Of a DNA stretch of 64,000 nt, positions 55,380-64,000 are shown in pieces. The translations under genes and the position numbers were made by a program. The stretch covers positions 13,392,001 to 13,456,000 of the forward strand of contig OX419760.1 in the NCBI GenBank assembly GCA_948567375.1, in the 5' to 3' direction. The notes under the pieces are model-generated. The model was given only the letters and a program-made list of their open reading frames with translations, ran no database searches and had not been told where the DNA came from. The DNA is from Lunularia cruciata (taxonomy: Eukaryota; Streptophyta; Marchantiopsida; Lunulariales; Lunulariaceae). Each line of letters begins with the position of its first letter. The first letter of the stretch is position 1.

Positions 55380-56300
55380 AGGAGTGATTTTATTAAATTG
55401 TGCATCTAAAGGGAGAAGATTGTTACTAGACGAGAGCATAACCTTATCATCTATATGAAAAGTGAGATCATAAAAATATTAATTAACATATTTTTTGAGT
55501 TTTGTGCAATAAGGAAATGAGAATTGGCTTCATGCAAAGACTTATATAGTGTGGAAAAGAAGGTAGAAGTATGAGGGACATGAGATGGCAATGGAGTAAA
55601 AAAAGAATCATGAACAAGTGGATCTTACCAATAATTAAGGAAGAAATGAGAGAATCTAGTACTTGTCTGCTTGGAATTATTGTAAGCAAACTTGATAACC
55701 ACAAGACAAGTATCACAATTGGTATGATGAACATTGACAAAGGCACATAGTATATCTCCCAATGTGTTATTTGCTTGTTCTATTTGCCCATCAGTTTGGG
55801 GATAATACGTGGTAGACAAGGCAAGCTTGGTACCAAGTAGCTTAAAAAGTGTTTGCCAAAATTTTCCAATGAATCAAGGATCACAATCAAAGATAAGAAC
55901 CTTAACATCCTATGATGTCTGAAGACCATATCAAAGTAGATTTGGGCCAACATCAAAGCATTGATGATATCTACAATAGGGACCAAGTGGATTTTCTTGT
56001 TGAGCTTATCAACAAATAAACAATTGTTGTAAGGCCTTGGTTTGTCCTTGGCTAGGATATGATGAGATCTAAGCTCACATGTTCCCATTTGGAAGAGAGA
56101 ACTAGGAGTGGTTAGAAGAGTCCACTTGGGTTTTTGGTTTTTAGTCTTGTTGCATTAGCAACTCTTATAAGATTGTGCAAACTCTTATGCCATGTTGGGC
56201 CACCACAATTATTGTTGTAGGGTACTCAAAGCTTTACCCACAATTAGGTGACCAATGATTGGTAAGTCATGTGGTTCTTGAAGTTGTACAAGTCATAGGT
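55380..56300 (-). pseudogene. E4 integrase
   Basis: The core is at 55625-56088 (FVDKLNKKIHLVPIV, then YYPQTDGQIEQANNTLG with the catalytic Glu region as IEQ). The C-terminal SH3-like part DDKVMLSSSNNLL lies at 55385-55470. The zinc domain near 56130-56300 is degraded. Confidence 0.82.
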
Positions 56301-56639
56301 CTCCTAAAGGTGGAACATAGACTTAATTCTCACAAAAATAGAAGGCCATCCTTGAAGGAAAAGGTGTTATATACCTTGTCATGTGTTGCAAGGTGACTTT
56401 GTACAAGATGAAAGATGATGTGATGCAAGATGAAAGAAGGAATAATGTTGTAGAGCAATCTTGAACTTTATGTGTACCTTGGAGTCCATTGACACCATGG
56501 TGATTGCTACTATTAGTGGAGATTCAATTATAATTTTCAAATCAAGTCATTGTGATAGAGTATTTTGGATGATATAGAACTTGAACTCTAGTTTGATATC
56601 AAAAAATTGCAATTGTTCTTCCCAATAATGATTGCAATT

Positions 56640-57760
56640 CTTCATGTGTTCCAAATGTAAGGTCTACAACAAGGTTTTATGATCAGTTTGCATGATCATT
56701 TTTTCCCTAAGAGATAATGTCATACCACACCTTTGTTGCATATACCATTGCAAGTTGTTCTCAATCTTGGGCAGAATAATTCCTTTCTACTACATTGAGT
56801 TGTTGAGATACAAAAGAAATGGGATGCAATCCATTTGGAAATCCTTGTTGCAACATGGCTCCAACTGCAAAGTTAGAAGCATCAAAATCAACCACACAAG
56901 GTAGTTGCGGATCATATGGTTGGAGTATGGGTTGCCAAGATACCATATCCTTTAGTTTTTGGAATGCTTCTCCTTGCTTGGTGGTCCACTCAAAGTTTAC
57001 TATCTCCCAAGAGATCAATCAATAATACAACCACATGATCAAAACAATGGATAAACCATTAATAAAAACTTGACAATCTATTAAATGCCCAATTTTTGGT
57101 GGTATCTTTAAGAGTAAGCTAATTGGTAATGGCCTTGATTTTCTCCTCTTCTATCTTGATTTCCTCTATTGAGACCTTATGACCCAAGATACTAACTTCC
57201 TTTTGCCAATAGATACACTTGAACTTCTTGCAATAGAACTTCCACTAGTAGAGTTGTCTTAAGACTTCTTTTACGTGGTTCTTAAGGTGTGCTTCTGTTT
57301 TATTGTAAATTAAAATATCATCCAAGAATACCACCATATATCTAATAGCCACTCCCACACCAATGATATTTGATCCATGAAAACTACCAAAGCATTAGTG
57401 AGACCAAAAGGTAAAACTCTCTATTCAAAATGCCCATACATCTTTTGCATTACATATATATTTTTCACATTCTCCATATCAATGGGAATTTGCCAATAGC
57501 CTCTTCAAAGATTTACTTTGAGAAGTATTATGTTCCACTTAATTGATCCAAAAATTTATCAATTCAAGACAAGGGATATGTATACTTCACTATTTTTTAT
57601 TAAGGTTATTATAGCTAATATAGAATCAAAGCACTCCATCCTTCTTTGGTACAAAGATTACTAGTGCTCCATACTTTGTAGTATTGAATCCTTTTCCAAC
57701 AACTTTGTCAATGTCATTTAAAGCTCCTCTAACTCCTTTGGAGAGAGCCTATAGATTGGT
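56640..57760 (-). pseudogene. E4 reverse transcriptase and RNase H
   Basis: RT with VFLDDILIYNK (both Asp kept, about 57310-57340) and ILGHKVSIEEI. RNase H at 56761-57018 with FEWTTKQGEAFQKLKDM, VVDFDASNFAVGAML and HPISFVSQQLNVVERNYS. The palm upstream of the active site is broken by stops. Confidence 0.85.
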
Positions 57761-58440
57761 CTACTCATTGACTACTATTGTACAATATCTTGATCTTGAA
57801 AGGCATACCTCAATTAGAGTGTAATCCTTTTGGAAGGTTATCAAAAACACATCTATAAACTCTTGAACTATTTGATCAACCATTGGCTTATGATCCTCAT
57901 AAGAGACTCCTTGTGCAACAAAATTTAACCATATTGTAAAAATGGTAATATCTTCTTCCAAAGCTTGCTCTATAGTTGTTATATTGACAAACTTCTTGTC
58001 TTGAGACAGACTATTCTTAGATATCTTACTTAGAGGTGTCAGATAACCTAATTGGTAATTCTTGGTGTTATACTTTACTTTGTCATTAGGTCCAATCAAA
58101 TTGAACTTATGATGTTCAAGCCAAGGAAGACCTCAAATGATATCGTAATGTAAGAGGGTGGCTATGAATCTTATTTACTTGGAATACTCCTTCCCAATCT
58201 TGAATGCAATAGGTTTTGAGGTTTTCAATGCAAAACCCTTTCTACCATCCACCATCATCAATTTGCTACCTAATATTGGCTTTATATGAATACCTATTTC
58301 TTTGCTAATTACATGGATATGCAATTCTTAGAACTCCCAAAATCAACCAAAATTATACAACCACCATAGGATAGCATACCTTGCAAGTAAATCAATCTTG
58401 CATAGGTCAATCCTTCAATCACATTGGAACTAATTAGGTT
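57761..58440 (-). pseudogene. E4 protease and protease-RT linker
   Basis: The linker is 57761-58099 (QEFIDVFLITFQKDYTL, where the usual P-x-x-LPP has decayed). The protease motif ILVDFGSSKNC (58318-58352) is the D-S-G-x-S motif with Ser to Phe. Confidence 0.72.
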
Positions 58441-58529
58441 CCCTAAGTGGCTCAATATCTCCTATTGGAAATCTATATTTTCTTGATCATCACGCTCCAT
58501 AAACTCCATTTGGATAACTTGTCAAGGTT

Positions 58530-59400
58530 GTCTATTCTAGTGTCGACATTCAACAATGCAATGAGTAATTTGGTAATAATAAAAGCAACCACCATTTTGT
58601 TGCAATTGCTTGTGGTCTACCATACCAAGTGGTCTTCCTTGGATTGCATCAATCTCCATTGGTGCCAACTCATCCACTCATGCTTGGTGTGTTTGCAATC
58701 TCTATAGATGTTTAGGTTGAGACCGATTCATGGTAACCAAAGAGTCAAAGCGCTCAACCATTTACATAGCTTCGTTTAGATGTTTGTGTTTGTGCATGGT
58801 TACTTCCAATTTGGCATGTGATTTCAAGCCTATCACAAACCAATCCAAAGATTCACCTTCTTGTATGTCTAAAATAAGCATCATGGTGTTCTAAAATTAA
58901 GAAATGTAACTTCTTATAGAACTTATTTGCCTCAATTTTTCCAATTAATCTTGTGCATCATTCATTGCTTGAAATTGGCCAATGACCTTATTTTTGAAGT
59001 CATCTTATGTCAAAAGTAGAGGAAAAAAAATTGAGTTTGCTCCACCCAAAATTGCCACCATAGTTTTGCCACTCCATCAAGTTGACATGAGGCTTAGAGG
59101 ATTCATCGCAAATCATCTAGGAGATTAGTGGCTTCAAAATAACATTCACAATCAAACACAAAATTATCTATTGCACTCAATAGATTCTTGCTTTCAAAGA
59201 CCTTTGGTTTTGGGAATCAAACATGATCTTCTCCTTCTTGAAACGTTACTCTTTCCAATTGCTCTTGTCGTTGTATATCACAATCTCTCTCTTTCAACAA
59301 TCAACTAAGATGCTCAATTTGTTGCTACATAGCAATGATAACTTCAAGCATCACCACCATGACTACTAGCTACACTATCAACTATCTACTTTCAATTCCT
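58530..59400 (-). pseudogene. E4 Gag with degenerate zinc knuckle
   Basis: CFYYYQITHCIVEC near 58545-58590 is a CCHC knuckle with the second Cys turned to Tyr. The capsid part (58640-59250) is visible only as short frames. Confidence 0.62.
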
Positions 59401-59617
59401 TAGGTTAGCACATAAATGCAACAAGTCCACTGCTCTTTGTAAGTTACAATAGGAAAAATCAATGATCATCGTATAAGGTGATCATATTCAAAATCTTGGC
59501 CAAAGCAAGAAGTGATGAACCATTGGAAATGATGTTTTAGTCGTACACAAATACAAAAATTTCAATGGTTTCAAGGAGACTAATTTGGTGGTCCATAGAT
59601 TCCATCCATCCTATTCT

Positions 59618-59631
59618 TACTTTGATATCAA
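59618..59631 (-). other. E4 primer-binding site
   Basis: On the minus strand TTGATATCAAAGT next to the 5' LTR, an initiator-Met-type site with two transitions. Confidence 0.75.
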
Positions 59632-60078
59632 TGTAAAAGATCAAGGAGAGAAATAGGAGAATGGAACATCAAATTGGAAAGTCGCATTGAAAATGCTCAA
59701 GTGAAGGAAAATCCAAATGCCTAGCATGAGCTTGGGCTTTAGTATTCATAGCAAAGTAATACAAGACTCTTGAAAAGCTTTCCTCTCCAAGCCTTCATCT
59801 TGGAATGCAAGCCAAGCTACTTAAGAAGCTGCTAAGAAAACTTCTTTATAGAAACCACCTATTTGGCATACAAGCTAAGCTAACCGTTAGCTTGATGTGC
59901 AAGTTACCCATCCTTGGAAGATACCTAAAAGCTTCTCATCTCAAAGCTTCCTAGATGCTTCTAGCATATTCTTAGCATTCATAGGTTATGCTAGTTCTAC
60001 TTCATTTTTGCTATATGTTGTTCATTCTACTAACTGCTTAGCTTCTACTAACTCTTCTGCTAACTCCATATGATTCCA
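59632..60078 (-). repeat. E4 5' LTR
   Basis: About 447 bp. Left end TGTAAAAGATCAAGG, right end GATTCCA next to ACTT. Longer than the 3' LTR because of small indels. Confidence 0.88.
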
Positions 60079-60600
60079 ACTTTGCATTTGGCACATTAAT
60101 AAGAATGTGCTTGCTCATTTCCGGAGACACTTCCCTCCTAAGGACAATGAAGGCAAGGAGGAAGAATAGACTACATTCCTTGCTATATGGAATTAAGACG
60201 TCCATTTGCCCAACACAAGTGGGATGCATTCAAAGCCAAATATAGCCACAACCACTTGCATTATGTGCTATATATTGAAAGGACATGGATGCCATTTAAG
60301 GACAAATTCATTAGATGCTTCATTGATCAACATCTCCATTTGGGCTCACACACCAACCACCGGTGAGGGAATGCACTTTGTCATGAAGATATACATCAAC
60401 ATCTCTCAAATGCACTTTGTCATGAAGAGATACATCAACAACTCTCGTAATGAATTACTTTTTGTGCATGAGAGGCTTCATTTGTTGCTCGAGACACAAT
60501 TAACCAAGCTTTGTGCAAGTGGCCATAGAGAGAAGCTTCCATTCGCCATTGCAATAAGATTTTTATCTTCAAGAAGTTGCTAGGCAAAATCTCACAACAT
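60079..60600 (+). pseudogene. MULE transposase gene, part 3 (C-terminal half of catalytic domain)
   Basis: Starting at the duplicated ACTT, the frame continues CIWHINKNVLAHFRRHFPP, a hallmark of MULE transposases. After frame shifts it gives YIERTWMPFKDKFIRCFIDQ and EGMHFVMKIYIN (catalytic-Glu region), then FVHERLHLLLETQLTKL. A 39-bp in-frame tandem duplication at 60371-60448 repeats 13 residues. The C-terminal end is not resolved. Confidence 0.82.
60371..60448 (+). repeat. 39-bp in-frame tandem duplication in the MULE gene
   Basis: Two 39-bp copies starting ATGCACTTTGTCATGAAG, differing at only a few bases; each encodes MHFVMK-YIN-S. Positions 60371-60409 and 60410-60448. Confidence 0.9.
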
Positions 60601-61205
60601 GTGCTTGATTTGATCCGCACATAGCTCTCTTTAGACAACCCAAATCTTGTCTCGGCCTCTTCACCAAGATAAATGGTCTACCTTATAAGAATGTCTAATG
60701 CGTAGGCTCTTAAATCAGAGGGCAAGTCTGTTGAAATGGCCATGATTCATTCTCAATGGTTGTTTCTCAACTTGTTTCTCAGCCAATGCCAATTGGGGAA
60801 TCTATGGTACCAAATGCATTCTACAACCTCCGTCCCCTAAGGCCTAAGCCATGCATCATATCAACAGCAGGTTTCTAAACTCTCAATGGCTAACCGGCCT
60901 TATTTCTCAATCTCCTCAATTCTTTGGTCTTAGAAAACATCCCAAAGGTTCAAGATCCAGTAATTACTAAAGTAAGGACACCCAATTAATCCCAAAAATA
61001 ATTCTATAAATCACAATTCAACCCATTGAGGCAGAAGTGAACCGCCACAAATGCCCTAAATGTGAGAGGGATATTGTACATGGTGAATAAATCCATTTCT
61101 TAGGTCCATAGGGTGCTAATATCGGGAGAAGAGGTGCAAGATATAATTTCCTTATTTGTATATAATCTACTTTGTCTCTCATACATAATTTCTATGAAAA
61201 CATTT
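60601..61205. other. Spacer after the MULE
   Basis: Possible remnants of the MULE 3' end in the first 200 bp, then no gene seen. No terminal inverted repeat was recognised. Confidence 0.4.
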
Positions 61206-61313
61206 GGGGAATTCTCGAAAATGCACTATAAAAATTAATATTCTCTTAAAAGCCCTCGATCCCAAGTGCATGAAATTGGTGCATTTTAAGTGGAGTATTT
61301 TGGAGAATTCCCC
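61206..61313. mobile_element. MITE-like inverted-repeat element
   Basis: 108 bp with perfect 11-bp ends GGGGAATTCTC / GAGAATTCCCC and imperfect extension inward (AAAAT-C). No coding capacity; no clear target duplication. Confidence 0.5.
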
Positions 61314-61426
61314 GAAAGATTTATGATGTTCATTGCCATGCATCGGAATAGCAGTAGGTTTGTTGTATTGCAACCACATATTCCCATTGAATGAATCAAG
61401 AACTACCTATTTCGATACCAGAAAGA

Positions 61427-61526
61427 GATAAAGTTCTACAGCAAATTGTTCTTTCCTTTAATCTTTCTAAAAAAGGGATAAAGCTATACATCAAATTCTT
61501 CTTTCCTTTAATATTTTTAACAAAGA
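61427..61526 (+). repeat. Two-copy tandem repeat, period about 50 bp
   Basis: GATAAAG-T-ACA-CAAATT followed by TTCTTTCCTTTAAT, twice. AGAGGCGACCAC is also doubled just downstream (about 61529 and 61556). Confidence 0.8.
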
Positions 61527-62469
61527 GAGAGAGGCGACCACGGAGAACACTTGAAGAGAGGCGACCACATAAAACATGAAAAGGCCCCGTCAAACCTTGC
61601 AACGGGAAAGAGAGAGGAAGAAAGAAAAAAAACCCTAAATTGTTTTTCTCATCATTGATTTATTCATAAATTTAATTTATTATTTCATACATTTCAATAA
61701 TCATATTTACTTTATGATCCTTAATTACTTTATAATTAAACCTATTATTTTTATATACTTTAATCATCATATTTGTTGCTATATATCTGTTACCCCATCA
61801 GCCGTAATTAAGTATCAGCTTGATAGGGTCCCCACTCTGACTTGTGTTCTATGAGGTCTGCTTTTCTGTTACTACTATATATCTGTTACTCCCAGATGGA
61901 CTAATACTGTGCATCCATCACCGTTCTGAACACTTGGCTTTCTCGACAGCTCCATTTTCCCTTGGATGTATGGACTGTAGTGCACAGCATCGCATTGGGG
62001 AAAAACTCGCCTCGCCTTGTTTATGTGACTTTATAACCTCTCACCCAACCTTGTGAGATGGCACAGATGTCTGATTCACTCACGTTCTCATTCTACATGC
62101 TCGATTGATTATGTTCGTTCCAGTCAGCCGATCTAGTGCAGATTGATGGGAAAGCCCGCTCATGTTCTCCTTCAACTGAAATCTGAAAACAACGGTCATC
62201 ATATTGACCTATTTCAGAGACCCTTGCCTCTTTCAGGAACGGGTCAATATGCTTTAATCCAATTTAAGTTTCAACGCAACACTGCTGCATGCAAAGACAC
62301 TTGTGACTATGCTTTAGAACAAGTAAACAATGACCTCCCCGTTCTCCTATCGTGTAAACCGTTCTCTCACATTCTGTCCAATTTATCGATACCGAAAATT
62401 GCTTCTCAGCGCTATGGTATCCACAGGGTACTGGGAAGCGAGAAGCACGAAATTCTTGTGATCTATCTT

Positions 62470-62690
62470 GAGAAGGTCAGATCCGAGCTCAGAGAACAAA
62501 GGGGATAGAAGTAGAAATGTTAAGATCCAGATATTTCTACTCCTCTCTCCTTAGTTCTGTGACGTCAGCACTTAATTTCCGCATGAGTATGAAAACCTGT
62601 CAAATCAATCTTGAAAAGATCCAATCTCAGAGAACCAAGGGGATAGAAATGAAAATGCTTAGATCGAAAGACCCATCTATTCCCCTGGTT
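62470..62690 (+). repeat. Diverged direct repeat, period about 145 bp
   Basis: Copies at about 62470-62545 and 62612-62690 share CTTGA-AAG, ATCC, CTCAGAGAAC and AAGGGGATAGAA. The second copy is slightly shorter. Confidence 0.7.
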
Positions 62691-63767
62691 ATCCGCGGTT
62701 GAATTTTCTCGCGTCATCCGCTAAACTTGTCTCTCGTTCTTCGGACCACAGACTCCAGGCTGACTCTTTTGAGATCAGTCTCCTGCGTCTCACTTTCACA
62801 TGTGTCCTAACCGATTAAGTGTTCAGCTGAGGGTAGAGGTCATAAGAGGTGATAGTACAGAGCATACGCTTCAGACGCATTTCCAGATACCTATCATGGC
62901 AGTGTCGATAACAAGCCTAAGTCATTTGCAGGAAACAGGAACGATAGTTGAGGTTGGCGTGAAATCCCCTCAGCTAACGGACAGACTCTTTGCTGATAGC
63001 TAACCCATCTGGAGAGCTTTTGCGGCGTAAGAGACCAAACTGTCTCGCCTGTGGGTGAAGATTGTTCTGCAAGCGTGAGATTGTCAGATTTGAAAAGGAT
63101 AGTCCCCACGCATGATTTCTGTAAACCTTGTCTTTAAAGAGATGTGTAAGCGTTTGCCAGGCCGGTCTTCCTGAACCTGCTGAGCAACACCTTGGTCTTC
63201 ACATGCATGCATCAACCACATCCATACTACGCTTACCGACATACAGAAGTGTCGGACATATACCCACAATTGCTAACATCTCCGTTCGCGTCTCCATCCG
63301 AGTCAATGTTGAGCACCTCCTTCATGGAGGAAGCCATAAAGGTGCCCCATCTTCACCACGTAGACAGTTCCCTGAATTTAGGGGTCCGTATTAAACATCC
63401 TCACACCAACAATATGCTTCGAGTGAAACGACGCACTAAATTTTGAGTCCGTCTTGAAGCTCAACTTCACGATCATATCGAGGTGCCTCAAATGTGTCCT
63501 GCCGACGATAATCATCAGCACATCAGTAACAAGTACGTCTCCGTCATGTTTTACGTATCCACAGCCCTCTAGTTGGACACACAATATTCTTCAAAGACTT
63601 GCAGGATTCAGATTCAGATATCGACACACACAATCAATTCGACAATCCTGTGGAGAAGATAACAAATTGCACAGCATCGCCTAAGAGACCCTCCACTGTG
63701 ACGGCCTCGATCCCGAAGGAAACCTCCTTCAATTCAAGAGATTTGGCCGCAGATGTTGCCCTAAAAC

Positions 63768-63836
63768 GCCTGGATGTTATTCCACCAACTCTGTTAGTCC
63801 AACCGAGTGCCTGGATGTTATTCCACCAACTCCGTT
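63768..63836 (+). repeat. 41-bp-period tandem duplication
   Basis: GCCTGGATGTTATTCCACC (continuing AACTC-GTT) occurs at 63768 and again at 63809 with one difference. Confidence 0.9.
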
Positions 63837-63949
63837 GCACGTTCCTAAACTCCGATCAAATCTTGACCATTAATGACCCCGATGGATTAAACCCTATATG
63901 AGATCCTTGCTTTTACTGATTTGCTGTACAATTTTATGGTACCTCTTTC

Positions 63950-64000
63950 TTATTTGATTTTTATTATTATTTAATATTTAATTTGTTATTATTATTATTT
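63950..64000. repeat. (ATT)n-rich microsatellite at the window end
   Basis: Repeated ATT/TTA triplets running to the window edge. Confidence 0.8.

Larger units (their letters stand above)
54334..60078 (-). mobile_element. E4: chromovirus-type gypsy element inserted in the MULE
   Basis: LTRs at 54334-54737 (3') and 59632-60078 (5'), primer site, purine tract, gag, protease, RT, RNase H, integrase and chromodomain in order on the minus strand. The target ACTT is present on both sides (54330-54333 and 60079-60082); removing the element restores the MULE frame. A truncated G2 LTR is inserted in its integrase C-terminus. Confidence 0.92.
61800..63910. other. Gene-like region, unresolved
   Basis: Higher GC than the neighbouring spacers. 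Several open frames of 60-120 codons on both strands. Plus: 62143-62508 (LLQLKSENNGHHIDLFQ, tail LEKVRSELREQRG) and 63599-63901 (DSDSDIDTHNQFDNPVEK, KRPSTVTASIPKETSF). Minus: 63378-63584 (YVKHDGDVLVTDVLMIIV, LDMIVKLSFKTDSKF) and 63634-63840 (AAKSLELKEVSFGIEAVTVE). I cannot decide the strand or assign a family. Confidence 0.35.

Noticed and set aside
62894-63109. Minus-strand ORF as a confirmed gene
   Set aside because: Competing frames on both strands and no splice or homology support; left in the unresolved region.

Overview
This window looks like repeat-dense nuclear DNA of a land plant. It holds nested and decayed LTR retrotransposons of both plant superfamilies, a Mutator-like (MULE) transposase of plant type, long AT-rich spacers, and short exon-like islands with GT/AG borders. 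There is no bacterial or organellar gene organisation, and I saw no rRNA, tRNA or CRISPR array. A DNMT3-type methyltransferase with motifs in canonical order suggests a non-flowering plant lineage. That last point is inference, not identification.

Layout: (1) 1-5505 is a minus-strand Ty3/gypsy element of a family here called E1 (Athila/Tat-like integrase, extra zinc-knuckle ORF before gag); it runs off the left edge and is cut at 5505. (2) 6004-15742 is a plus-strand Ty3/gypsy element with the order gag, two zinc knuckles, protease, DNMT3-like cytosine methyltransferase, reverse transcriptase, RNase H, integrase and PHD finger, between LTRs. It is broken by in-frame stops, mostly of the TAG kind expected from CAG. 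(3) 16386-21900 is a plus-strand Ty1/copia element with LTRs, an initiator-Met-type primer site and a near-perfect 5-bp target duplication. (4) 24230-24918, 54132-54333 and 60079-60600 are three pieces of one plus-strand MULE transposase gene. The first gap (29.2 kb) is bounded by the two LTRs of an E1-family element (element A, 24919-54131). The second gap is a complete minus-strand chromovirus, E4 (54334-60078), with LTRs, primer site, polypurine tract and chromodomain. (5) Inside A, a 20.7-kb block (about 26640-47305) splits the integrase. It holds an unknown ORF, an E1 LTR, a second chromovirus fragment (G2, 27648-31446), unique DNA with a probable host gene (about 37205-41830, plus strand), a truncated E1 element (B, 43578-46314) and a lone exon-like segment. 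A solo G2-family LTR with target duplication sits in A's RNase H/RT region, and a truncated G2 LTR sits in E4. (6) 60600-64000 holds a MITE-like inverted repeat, small tandem duplications and unresolved gene-like sequence.

The most interesting system is the 6-15.7 kb retrotransposon, whose polyprotein carried both a DNA-methylation writer between protease and RT and a histone-tail reader (PHD) at the end of integrase. Inferred working model: PHD steers integration by chromatin state, and the methyltransferase methylates the element's own DNA or its target. This copy is dead: the RT catalytic Asp is Asn, the last PHD cysteine is Tyr, and there are many stops.
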